From assembly GCA_022559845.1 (NCBI GenBank), contig CM040117.1, positions 144,154,732 through 144,218,731 of the forward strand: DNA of 64,000 bases. The letters are read 5' to 3'. The notes below the pieces were generated by a model. That model ran no database searches, had not been told where the DNA came from, and saw only the letters and a list, made by a program, of their open reading frames with translations. Source of the DNA: Amorphophallus konjac (lineage: Eukaryota; Streptophyta; Magnoliopsida; Alismatales; Araceae). Numbering within the stretch: position 1 is the first letter of the stretch; each line of letters starts with the position of its first letter. The translations under genes and the position numbers were made by a program. Below, one piece after another: positions 44,490 through 54,301 of this stretch.

Positions 44490-46231
44490 GAAGAATCAGA
44501 AGGTGGAGGCAGAGGAAGGAGTTTTTTTGTGAAGAATTGAGGAAAGAGAGAGAAGAAGGTATCGGGGGAGAACCACATCCCGCGAACTCGGGGGTTAGGA
44601 GAAGGTGGTGAAGATAGATCGAGTAGATCAATAGGCGGACAGTGCCCGCAATTGGAGGGAATGAATAGAATTTTTGACGGTCTCCCTGTGAAACACGGTC
44701 TGACCAGTATTGGAGGGGATCGAATCACAAAGTTTGGGTAAACTGTTGAGGCCAAATGAGCAGGAGGAATAAAGAAGGAAATGTCGGAGCTTCCTGCCTC
44801 TCGTATCTTCTGTGGCCTTATCAGAGCATGCCTAACCATGGGCATCTCTGTCCCCTTCATTTGAGTGGCTGGATCAGTAAACAGACTTGACATTTCAGCA
44901 AAATAATCTTCAAGATCCCCTACCAACCCCTGCAGAGGCGGCGGTGGGTCAGCAACAATATTAACAATGGGAGCATCTTTCTTTTCTTCCTTGGATTGTG
45001 GCTTATTTGCGGTGCCGGGCTGTAGTGGACCCTTTACAAAGTGTTGCCGGTAGTCCCAGGTTAGTGGCCCAGAATCTGCCTGAATGGTAGTGTTATGATA
45101 GCCTAAGCCCTGACGACCCATCTTCTTGCTTTCAGAGATGGGTTTGGTCTTTCCCTGTAACCGCGCGCCGAGACCAAGGCCTGGCTGATAGCCTAGCTTC
45201 ATGATCATGTCCCAGCCTTTAGAATTTTTGGGTTTAGGCTTAGCTCCGGCATTCTTGCGTGTTGTAATGGGTTTGCCTGCCGCATAAGCCCATGGGTAAT
45301 TTATGTCCATAACTGACAATACTGGCCTATTGCTCGGCCATAGAGTGGGGAGAACCTGGTCAGTGATGGCGTCCACTGCCTGGACGGTGGAAACACTCTT
45401 GACTTTGACCACCCGCCCCTGGAAGGAGAATTTCAGGCACTGATGGGCGGTGGAAGGTACCGCTTGCAGAGCATTTATCCATGGACGACCCAGAATAGCC
45501 TTGAACATCGGATCTATGTCTAGGACGTAGAATTCCACCTCTATTTGTAACGGCCCTAGCTCAGCCTGTAATGTGATGACCCCGTGACATGCCCTTCTGG
45601 AATTGTCATAGGCGGCAATGGTTGTCGGTGTCGGCTTCAGCATACTTTCAGAAATGTTGCAGGCACGCAGAGTACTTAATGGACAAACATTTATTGAAGC
45701 CCCAGTGTCCACTAGCACTGAGTCTACCACTACCTGGTTCAAGGTGATGGTGACGCATAGCGGCATTTGGCGTGCTTCAGGGGGCGCGAGTTCGGCCTCA
45801 GAGAATGTGATAGCGGGCCCTTTGGTAACAGTAGCCAACACTGACGGCAAGCTGTCTACCGCCACATCTTCGTTCACTATGACCCTTTGCAGAAACGTCC
45901 TTAATGCTTCTTGGTGTAGAGGTGAACGTCTGATCAACTCCAAGACAGAGATCTTTGCCGGCATGCGGTCAAGATGTTGCAACAGGTCGTATGTGGAACC
46001 GGGCGCGGGGTCAACTTCATTGTCTTGTGCTGCTGATGCTGAGATGGAGGGTATTTGGGGAGGTGCACTGGTAGAGGGGTAAGTCCTTTGAAATAACCGC
46101 CCGCTCCTGAGGGCAAGGTTTTGTGCTGGCATGGCTGTAGGTGGGCTCCCGCTTGACCCAGTGGGGTGAATGAGAATGGAAGGGATGGCAGTCTTGGTGA
46201 TGGAGGATATGATAGGCATAGTAAGCGAAGG
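44357..46231 (-). CDS. gag-pro: Tat gag-protease ORF, C-terminal part: protease and G-patch
   Basis: The continuation of the gag frame after element P. It contains an aspartic protease (VVVDSVLVDTGASINVCP; catalytic DTGA near 45700), flap-like sequences after it and a G-patch (about 45150-45240: GWDMIMKLGYQPGLGLG). Protease would cleave Gag and Pol in the particle; a G-patch after protease is known from several retroelements and may bind nucleic acid. Removing P and one TTGTG copy joins PSPQ to PSLTMP in frame, making about 1445 codons in all. The end overlaps pol, and the A9 run at 44452 is a candidate frameshift site. Confidence 0.9.
   Translation of the reverse strand, partial: PSLTMPIISSITKTAIPSILIHPTGSSGSPPTAMPAQNLALRSGRLFQRTYPSTSAPPQIPSISASAAQDNEVDPAPGSTYDLLQHLDRMPAKISVLELIRRSPLHQEALRTFLQRVIVNEDVAVDSLPSVLATVTKGPAITFSEAELAPPEARQMPLCVTITLNQVVVDSVLVDTGASINVCPLSTLRACNISESMLKPTPTTIAAYDNSRRACHGVITLQAELGPLQIEVEFYVLDIDPMFKAILGRPWINALQAVPSTAHQCLKFSFQGRVVKVKSVSTVQAVDAITDQVLPTLWPSNRPVLSVMDINYPWAYAAGKPITTRKNAGAKPKPKNSKGWDMIMKLGYQPGLGLGARLQGKTKPISESKKMGRQGLGYHNTTIQADSGPLTWDYRQHFVKGPLQPGTANKPQSKEEKKDAPIVNIVADPPPPLQGLVGDLEDYFAEMSSLFTDPATQMKGTEMPMVRHALIRPQKIREAGSSDISFFIPPAHLASTVYPNFVIRSPPILVRPCFTGRPSKILFIPSNCGHCPPIDLLDLSSPPSPNPRVRGMWFSPDTFFSLFPQFFTKKLLPLPPPSDSSCSLLVVEDTQKKTSTFKLTFQSKTMLSSAHPLPRGTKPLLLLH
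44452..44460 (-). promoter_or_regulatory. Candidate -1 ribosomal frameshift site, A9 run
   Basis: On the - strand CCCAAAAAAAAACG lies inside the gag-protease/pol overlap. In the gag-protease frame it reads CAA AAA AAA ACG, so A-AAA-AAA fits the slippery X-XXY-YYZ form, and a one-base backward slip enters the pol frame. No pseudoknot was folded. Confidence 0.5.
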
Positions 46232-46236
46232 TTGTG

Positions 46237-48819
46237 TGATGAGGGCATCCCTTGCCCCTCCACTCTTTTTCCAGACTCGGATTGTTCGACGGCAAGCACC
46301 ATTATATTTGTCATGTATTTTTGAGACTAGTCATGTAATCTTCACATTTTCTTTGAGTCATTATCATGTAATTTTCCCTTTATTTTGAGTCATGTACCTA
46401 GGTAGTTGAGTCATTTTCCTAAGTATTGAGTCATTATGTTGGTTAGATAGGTTAATGGGCCCAATCCATTGGGCTAGGCCCAGGGGCGCCCCTCCCTTGG
46501 ACTGTGTGGTCTTTAGTTAGTTTGTCAGGGTCAGTTTGGTCTTAGGAAAATTATGGAGTCTATAAATACCCCACCCCTCTCTCATTTGTAACAACTTTTG
46601 ATGAATATTGAAAAGCATTTGCCATCTCCCTCTCAATATCTCCCTCTCTCTCTCTCTCTCTTACTATCACTCTCTCTAAGTGGGTTGTACCCCCTCTCTC
46701 TCTCTCCTCCCCACCCCAATTTCGAAATTCACTCTCTCTCCTCCCCATTCACCCCTCATTAAGGCCCCTTCCCCTTCCCCATGCACTCATTCAACTCCCC
46801 CTCCAACCCCTAGGTGGAAACCCCTTCTCCTAGGCACCTTTCCACTTTCCAAAGCACCCCACCACCTTCCCAAGGCTGAATTAACCCCTCCCAAAGCCCA
46901 AATTCGAATTTCCCTCTCCCTAGGGCTGTGCCCCTCCATCTCCCCCACCCCCAAGCTCCCAAATTCGTCCCCCACCTCCCCTTGGTCAAACCAAGTTCAC
47001 CCCCCCTCTCCCTTGCTCTCCCCTTGCACATCTCCTCATCCTATCTCTGTTTCAGGCAGCAGAACTACAACGAGTTGCAGAAGCAGCCACGACCGTTACT
47101 TGAAGATTCAAGTAGCAAGGCCTACATCTCTGGAAAGGTCTTCCAGAGAGCTTTCCAGGCGAGGCGGTTTCGTCAGCATCCGAGCTCCGAGCAGTCCGCA
47201 GCATCCATTCTCCCTCGACTGAGCAGGAGACCCCAGGCAAGGAACTAGAACGTGATTGGAAGCTCAACCACGGCAAACCCTTTGGGATTCAGATCAAGTG
47301 TTCTTCAGAAGAAATCTTCCCTCTCAAGTCCTCTTTAATCCTCAAGAAGCAGAGCTGCATTTGGATATCGGCATCAGAAGTTACGAATTTTCTACTCCAA
47401 GGCATCAGGTCAGTTTTCAGGAGCCAGAACCGACATCCCTCTGCTCATCTGTTCGTCCCGGTATACTCCAACATCTGCCGACATCGCCGTCAAGTCCGAA
47501 AGAAAGAAGACTTGACCACGGTTCCAACGGTTCAAGTCTCGCCTCAATCAGAGCTCGGTAGCAATCGTGGCACCCCCTGCATCCAGTCACATGGTTCTGC
47601 ACCAGACAGAGGCAGAACCAACCATCCCGGTTCCAGACTCTGCCACAGCCAGCTCGTGAAGGCTCTGAGCACCATTTTTGGAGGGGAGAAACTACTTCCA
47701 GCTAGCTGCCACCTCCAAGAAGAAGGGACTCAATCGACCTCTAGAACCCTCTGTTCCAATTTTCTTCGTCGGAGAGGGCAGACTGCCCCTGTGGTCCCAG
47801 GTTAGATCAGTCTTCATTTCTCCGGTCACTCCTCTCTCCACTAACATCGGATTGCATCCCCGTCAACTCCTGCTCGAAGCTACTCCGACCAAGTTCGCGT
47901 CACCGCTAGTTTCATTCCAATCGGAGTCCGGGAGAGCCCACAGTGACTTCTGCAACCTACTGCTTCAGCCCGATACCAGCCAGAGACCAGACGGTGGTGT
48001 CCTGTTCCAGTCGCCGGTGCAGTCAGCCCCGAGACTCACAGCTTCCCCAAAAATTCAAGCTTCATCCCCTGTCAGCTGAGGAACTTTTGGCAGTGGTTTC
48101 GTCAAGTTTGGAGCCCCGTGGAGCCCGTGGCAGTGTCAACAGCGACACCCTATCCTGCAGACCTACAGATTGGCAGAACCGGCGGACTCGGAAGATCGGC
48201 TTTTCCTTTGCATAAAACCCCACCCCGCTTGGCCGGCTGAAGGCCCCTCCCTGCGTGGAGGTAGTTTTGAATGTAATAAGAATAATCCCCACCCCAAGTT
48301 CATCCCTCCTGCGTGAGGTGTAGTGGTGTAATTCTTTCAATTTCAGGTTCAAGCTACATCGCCGCGGCGATCGGGTGTATACCCTCGCCTCCCGGCTCGC
48401 CCTCGTCTCCAGCCGGAGTCGGCGTCTTCACGCCGGCTAGGTGAGCCTCAGTCCCTCTCTTGCTTGGTTTAATCACTTGCTTAGCTTAGTATTATTGCTA
48501 GTACTGCGTCGGACGGAGAGTGAGAGCTCGGCCCAACTTGCTAGTTCCGTGAGTGACCACCGCGGGCGAGTTGAGAGTGAACCCACTAAACCCACACCCT
48601 TGGTGTGCTGGCCGCCCATGGTTTGGGCATCCTAGGCCCATTTGGGGTTCTCCACAATCTAGCCAACCATTGGAGCTTCATGGTCCCGCCTCGGACCCTC
48701 TCCCACATCGCTTAGTTGCCAACGGGCACAAGTGTGCACCAAACGGGTGAGTTCGCTAGTGTGAGTCCGCTGCTCAACTTGAATGCTTGAAAATAGGTCC
48801 AAGGTTCGGTGTCACATCA
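46237..48819 (+). repeat. 5' LTR of P (2583 bp)
   Basis: It starts TGATGAGGGCATC and ends GTGTCACATCA next to the primer site. It carries four TGAGTCA motifs, a TATAAATA box, a CT microsatellite (about 46646-46662) and long pyrimidine-rich stretches after the start region. Short frames in it occur identically in the 3' LTR and are not supported as genes. Confidence 0.95.
46354..46568 (+). promoter_or_regulatory. P promoter: four TGAGTCA sites and TATAAATA
   Basis: TGAGTCA occurs at 46354, 46386, 46407 and 46427, all in the same orientation, and TATAAATA at 46561-46568. TGAGTCA is the GCN4/AP-1-type core bound by plant bZIP factors. The 3' LTR repeats the set 5483 bp downstream, and the N LTR has at least two matching sites. 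Confidence 0.65.
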
Positions 48820-48821
48820 AG

Positions 48822-48833
48822 TGGTATCAGAGC
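48822..48833 (+). promoter_or_regulatory. Primer binding site of P
   Basis: TGGTATCAGAGC, complementary to initiator tRNA-Met, lies two bases after the 5' LTR. Confidence 0.95.
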
Positions 48834-48871
48834 AAGTTCACAACTTGTCTCTATCAAGTTGGTCCTAGGGC

Positions 48872-51412
48872 ATGTCTAAGCATTTAGAGTCTTCAAATGC
48901 ATCACTCTTGTCCCCTAATATGGCCACCTCATATCGACCTTACCAATCGGCCCACTCCATAAGTCCAAGTCACCAAAAGATGCCTACCACTAACACCCAT
49001 AACTTCCCGGGCCATATCAACTACTTCATGAAAGCCTTGACCTATGCCAATGAGCGGCTTGATAACATATCGGGCCGACTCGACCAACTTGGAAAAAATA
49101 GGCCCGCCCCAAGGACGGACGATAGGATGGCCCCTTTCCCACTTCCCACCTTTGATGGGACCTCTCCTAGCAAATATTTAGATTGGGAAGCTACAATGGA
49201 CCAATACTTCAATTGGTATCATATTTCCAAGGATGAAAAAGCATGGGTTGCCAAAATGCAACTAACCAAAAGGGCTCAAACTCATTGGTGTAAAATTGAG
49301 GGCTTAAGGATAATTAGACGGGAAGCTCCCGTCACCACATGGGAGGACATGAAGGATCAACTAAGGGCTAGATATGTGTCCCCTTCTCACTCGGATCACC
49401 AAAACCCAAGGAGCACTCCCACTCCTCCCACCCCACCCGTCCAAACCCTTATCACTAAAACCCAAGTACCTAAGACCTCCACCTCCCCACCTAACCCCAT
49501 GAGGTCCCCCACACCCCAACCAAAACCCCCTTCCCTAACCTACACTAGTCAAGCCCCTTTAGCCCCCACTTCCACCCCAAATGATCCCAAGGGCAAGAGA
49601 CCCCTAACCGACCCAATTCCCTCCATGGTGACCACCACTCATCCAACCCTCACCATTAAAAACCATGTGGACACCATGTCCACCCCTCCACCAAGGCCCA
49701 TAATGGCCACCACCCCAAAACCCAAAACCCCTCACCCAACCCACCTCCCACTTCCTACACCAATCTTTCCCCAACCTAGGCCTCCTCTACTTCCCCTTCC
49801 TAGCCCAACCCAAGCCCATGCTTATTCACCACCCCGGGAGTGTCATACGCTAGCTATCACCAAACCACCCACCATAGATCCCCCTACTCCATTAGCAATA
49901 GAAGTTGCAACCCCCACACCCACCCAAGTGGAAAAAGATGCCCCTCCGGATCCACCTCCCAACATAGAGGAAATCCAAAGGCCAAACAACTCACACACCC
50001 CTAGCCTAGATCCTCTAGAGACACCCAACCTCACCATAGATAAGTCCATACTCCAATGGCTCAAGAAAAGTCTCACCATTCCTAGTTCACAACCATGCCA
50101 CCTACCTATGGGATATCAATCTCAAATCATTCCCATTCAGCCACATGTCACTTATCAAACTTCCTATTGTGTGGAAGATTTGGGAGACTTAGTGAACTAC
50201 CTACATGGGCAAATTCACTTGACCAATATGCTAGCCATGAGGCCGCCCGAAACTAACACCATTAGCCTAGCATATCCCACAATTGGCTCCATCACTTCCA
50301 TCTATACTAATGGCCAAGTTACTAGTGAGATCATCCTCCTTCTTCCCATGGAGGAAGAACCTATCATAGTCTACTCCCCAACCATTGAGATCCCAAGTGC
50401 TTTGATTGGCCAACCCATTAGCAACCTTGGCCCAATTATCTTGGAGGAGGATGACTCACCATTTGAGGTCCTTAAGAACACGGAGTACCCCTACCTAGGT
50501 GACCCTTACCATGATCCCTTTGACCCTTTTCTATGGGAGCCTAAATCTCCATGTGACCCTCTCCCCCTATTCACCACTCACCTCACCCTACCCATACCAC
50601 CCATGTTGACCCAAACTCCTCCCTTCCTGGAATCGGGTTACACCATGAGAGCATTGACCTTAGACAACAAACACCTCGGGATTGAGGAAATGACCCACCC
50701 TATATCCACCTACCTAGATCCCTTCGACCCTTTTGAGTGGAAGCTCAAAGACCACCCCACCATCCCACATAAGGAAGTCATCTTTGGGAAAGGAGTTCAT
50801 ATGTCTTGGCACATCACACCGCTTGGCATGATTAGTCCGTCGGGTACATTCATCCATATCACCCACATGTCAAGAAGAAAATATGAGTGGTCAATATTTG
50901 GTTGTCATGGTCCACCATCATTCATCATAAATCTCAAGCATGTTAGGAGCATTCATGGATGTTCGGATCCTCCAACATTCATCACACTCACTCACAAGAG
51001 GGACACCTATGGATGCCCTGGTCCTCCCAAATCCTTCAAAGTCTTCATACCATCAATGCATGATAGGTCTATATGTGGTTGTCCTGGACCCCCTTTGCAT
51101 ACCATACATTGTCAACTCACACCGCGTCATAGTACATGGCATATGCATTCAAGCAAGTATCAAGCAACAAGCGGTGAGATTCACAACAAGCGAGCAAAAA
51201 CTCGTGAGCGCCACTTGGAATTCCAAGTTGGTAACTTGACGATGATGACTTTGGAGTGGCTCTACCCTAGGGTCACCTCCAAATTGAGGGCACGAGGACT
51301 TGGACCTTGCCAAGTTCTGAGTGACTTTTGGCAACCCAGCTTATGGGTTGAACTTTCAAAAGAGTTTTGGGATTCTCCCCATTTCTCATGTGGCGGATCT
51401 AGCACCCTATAA
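48872..51412 (+). CDS. P polyprotein: Gag domain, Pro-rich region, GCPGPP repeats, integrase tail
   Basis: The first ATG after the primer site opens 846 codons. Residues of about 100-175 are the gypsy Gag core (KYLDWEATMDQYFNWY, TWEDMKDQLRARYV). About 185-370 is Pro/Thr-rich. About 370-670 is an unknown region sharing ordered blocks with N (IGSITSIYT, DPFDPFEW). About 675-745 holds four repeats of 20-27 residues around YGCPGPP. The last 75 residues resemble an integrase C-terminal domain (RHLEFQVGNL, SKLRARGLGPCQVL). The final codons are frameshifted: another frame reads HVADLAPYKG, where related integrases have NVADLVPYKG. There is no zinc knuckle or catalytic motif. It could assemble with helper Gag; the roles of the middle and repeats are unknown. 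Confidence 0.85.
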   Translation: MSKHLESSNASLLSPNMATSYRPYQSAHSISPSHQKMPTTNTHNFPGHINYFMKALTYANERLDNISGRLDQLGKNRPAPRTDDRMAPFPLPTFDGTSPSKYLDWEATMDQYFNWYHISKDEKAWVAKMQLTKRAQTHWCKIEGLRIIRREAPVTTWEDMKDQLRARYVSPSHSDHQNPRSTPTPPTPPVQTLITKTQVPKTSTSPPNPMRSPTPQPKPPSLTYTSQAPLAPTSTPNDPKGKRPLTDPIPSMVTTTHPTLTIKNHVDTMSTPPPRPIMATTPKPKTPHPTHLPLPTPIFPQPRPPLLPLPSPTQAHAYSPPRECHTLAITKPPTIDPPTPLAIEVATPTPTQVEKDAPPDPPPNIEEIQRPNNSHTPSLDPLETPNLTIDKSILQWLKKSLTIPSSQPCHLPMGYQSQIIPIQPHVTYQTSYCVEDLGDLVNYLHGQIHLTNMLAMRPPETNTISLAYPTIGSITSIYTNGQVTSEIILLLPMEEEPIIVYSPTIEIPSALIGQPISNLGPIILEEDDSPFEVLKNTEYPYLGDPYHDPFDPFLWEPKSPCDPLPLFTTHLTLPIPPMLTQTPPFLESGYTMRALTLDNKHLGIEEMTHPISTYLDPFDPFEWKLKDHPTIPHKEVIFGKGVHMSWHITPLGMISPSGTFIHITHMSRRKYEWSIFGCHGPPSFIINLKHVRSIHGCSDPPTFITLTHKRDTYGCPGPPKSFKVFIPSMHDRSICGCPGPPLHTIHCQLTPRHSTWHMHSSKYQATSGEIHNKRAKTRERHLEFQVGNLTMMTLEWLYPRVTSKLRARGLGPCQVLSDFWQPSLWVELSKEFWDSPHFSCGGSSTL

Positions 51413-51719
51413 GGGCACCGCGGTGGATCCTAGTGAGTGCCTCCAGCTTACACCTACCCTTGTGAGAGACACCCTCGGAGTGCCACCACAAATAGCCTGA
51501 GAGCCCGACGTGAGCACACAGTGGCAATACTAGGCAAGCAAGATCCCATCACCAGCATGAGGGTATGACCGAGTCACTTTGTCGACTGAAGCACCGTTCC
51601 CCGACTAGAGTCGCGGGTTGAGTATGGAGATCGTGGATCGCCCCGAGCTGCAGTTCGATGCACTACTTCCCTGGTGGACCCATACTCGACGGAGTCGAGT
51701 TTTCCCCACCCCGGGGGTA
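51413..51719 (+). other. P 3' untranslated region with polypurine tract
   Basis: No ORF is supported. The first bases extend the integrase-like frame (APYKG). It ends with CCGGGGGTA immediately before the 3' LTR. Confidence 0.75.
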
Positions 51720-54301
51720 TGATGAGGGCATCCCTTGCCCCTCCACTCTTTTTCCAGACTCGGATTGTTCGACGGCAAGCACCATTATATTTGTCATGTA
51801 TTTTTGAGACTAGTCATGTAATCTTCACATTTTCTTTGAGTCATTATCATGTAATTTTCCCTTTATTTTGAGTCATGTACCTAGGTAGTTGAGTCATTTT
51901 CCTAAGTATTGAGTCATTATGTTGGTTAGATAGGTTAATGGGCCCAATCCATTGGGCTAGGCCCAGGGGCGCCCCTCCCTTGGACTGTGTGGTCTTTAGT
52001 TAGTTTGTCAGGGTCAGTTTGGTCTTAGGAAAATTATGGAGTCTATAAATACCCCACCCCTCTCTCATTTGTAACAACTTTTGATGAATATTGAAAAGCA
52101 TTTGCCATCTCCCTCTCAATATCTCCCTCTCTCTCTCTCTCTCTTACTATCACTCTCTCTAAGTGGGTTGTACCCCCTCTCTCTCTCTCCTCCCCACCCC
52201 AATTTCGAAATTCACTCTCTCTCCTCCCCATTCACCCCTCATTAAGGCCCCTTCCCCTTCCCCATGCACTCATTCAACTCCCCCTCCAACCCCTAGGTGG
52301 AAACCCCTTCTCCTAGGCACCTTTCCACTTTCCAAAGCACCCCACCACCTTCCCAAGGCTGAATTAACCCCTCCCAAAGCCCAAATTCGAATTTCCCTCT
52401 CCCTAGGGCTGTGCCCCTCCATCTCCCCCACCCCCAAGCTCCCAAATTCGTCCCCCACCTCCCCTTGGTCAAACCAAGTTCACCCCCCCTCTCCCTTGCT
52501 CTCCCCTTGCACATCTCCTCATCCTATCTCTGTTTCAGGCAGCAGAACTACAACGAGTTGCAGAAGCAGCCACGACCGTTACTTGAAGATTCAAGTAGCA
52601 AGGCCTACATCTCTGGAAAGGTCTTCCAGAGAGCTTTCCAGGCGAGGCGGTTTCGTCAGCATCCGAGCTCCGAGCAGTCCGCAGCATCCATTCTCCCTCG
52701 ACTGAGCAGGAGACCCCAGGCAAGGAACTAGAACGTGATTGGAAGCTCAACCACGGCAAACCCTTTGGGATTCAGATCAAGTGTTCTTCAGAAGAAATCT
52801 TCCCTCTCAAGTCCTCTTTAATCCTCAAGAAGCAGAGCTGCATTTGGATATCGGCATCAGAAGTTACGAATTTTCTACTCCAAGGCATCAGGTCAGTTTT
52901 CAGGAGCCAGAACCGACATCCATCTGCTCATCTGTTCGTCCCGGTATACTCCAACATCTGCCGACATCGCCGTCAAGTCCGAAAGAAAGAAGACTTGACC
53001 ACGGTTCCAACGGTTCAAGTCTCGCCTCAATCAGAGCTCGGTAGCAATCGTGGCACCCCCTGCATCCAGTCACATGGTTCTGCACCAGACAGAGGCAGAA
53101 CCAACCATCCCGGTTCCAGACTCTGCCACAGCCAGCTCGTGAAGGCTCTGAGCACCATTTTTGGAGGGGAGAAACTACTTCCAGCTAGCTGCCACCTCCA
53201 AGAAGAAGGGACTCAATCGACCTCTGGAACCCTCTGTTCCAATTTTCTTCGTCGGAGAGGGCAGACTGCCCCTGTGGTCCCAGGTTAGATCAGTCTTCAT
53301 TTCTCCGGTCACTCCTCTCTCCACTAACATCGGATTGCATCCCCGTCAACTCCTGCTCGAAGCTACTCCGACCAAGTTCGCGTCACCGCTAGTTTCATTC
53401 CAATCGGAGTCCGGGAGAGCCCACAGTGACTTCTGCAACCTACTGCTTCAGCCCGATACCAGCCAGAGACCAGACGGTGGTGTCCTGTTCCAGTCGCCGG
53501 TGCAGTCAGCCCCGAGACTCACAGCTTCCCCAAAAATTCAAGCTTCATCCCCTGTCAGCTGAGGAACTTTTGGCAGTGGTTTCGTCAAGTTTGGAGCCCC
53601 GTGGAGCCCGTGGCAGTGTCAACAGCGACACCCTATCCTGCAGACCTGCAGATTGGCAGAACCGGCGGACTCGGAAGATCGGCTTTTCCTTTGCATAAAA
53701 CCCCACCCCGCTTGGCCGGCTGAAGGCCCCTCCCTGCGTGGAGGTAGTTTTGAATGTAATAAGAATAATCCCCACCCCAAGTTCATCCCTCCTGCGTGAG
53801 GTGTAGTGGTGTAATTCTTTCAATTTCAGGTTCAAGCTACATCGCCGCGGCGATCGGGTGTATACCCTCGCCTCCCGGCTCGCCCTCGTCTCCAGCCGGA
53901 GTCGGCGTCTTCACGCCGGCTAGGTGAGCCTCAGTCCCTCTCTTGCTTGGTTTAATCACTTGCTTAGCTTAGTATTATTGCTAGTACTGCGTCGGACGGA
54001 GAGTGAGAGCTCGGCCCAACTGCTAGTTCCGTGAGTGACCACCGCGGGCGAGTTGAGAGTGAACCCACTAAACCCACACCCTTGGTGTGCTGGCCGCCCA
54101 TGGTTTGGGCATCCTAGGCCCATTTGGGGTTCTCCACAATCTAGCCAACCATTGGAGCTTCATGGTCCCGCCTCGGACCCTCTCCCACATCGCTTAGTTG
54201 CCAACGGGCACAAGTGTGCACCAAACGGGTGAGTTCGCTAGTGTGAGTCCGCTGCTCAACTTGAATGCTTGAAAATAGGTCCAAGGTTCGGTGTCACATC
54301 A
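51720..54301 (+). repeat. 3' LTR of P (2582 bp)
   Basis: It differs from the 5' LTR by substitutions near 47439, 47746 and 48165 (5' LTR positions) and loses one T in the CAACTTGCT stretch near 48538. The TATA box is at 52044-52051. Confidence 0.95.

Larger units (their letters stand above)
46237..54301 (+). mobile_element. Element P: young non-autonomous gypsy-derived retrotransposon (8065 bp)
   Basis: LTRs at 46237-48819 and 51720-54301 are 99.8% identical by eye (three substitutions and one 1-bp indel). The target duplication is TTGTG (46232-46236, 54302-54306) within Tat gag-protease. The primer site TGGTATCAGAGC (48822-48833) and a purine tract (CCGGGGGTA, to 51719) are intact. The only gene is one 846-residue ORF lacking protease, RT, RNase H and an integrase core. 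The family is shared with N, in opposite orientation. It is the youngest and deepest insertion in the window and may still be mobile with helper functions. Confidence 0.95.

Noticed and set aside
46680..48352. Several 60-180 codon frames in the P LTR, repeated at 52163-53835
   Set aside because: They are low-complexity or overlapping frames in both LTRs; no start context or known domain supports them.
46237..54301. Segmental duplication of a 2.58 kb block
   Set aside because: A primer site, purine tract, gag ORF and target duplication show that the two copies are LTRs of one retrotransposon.
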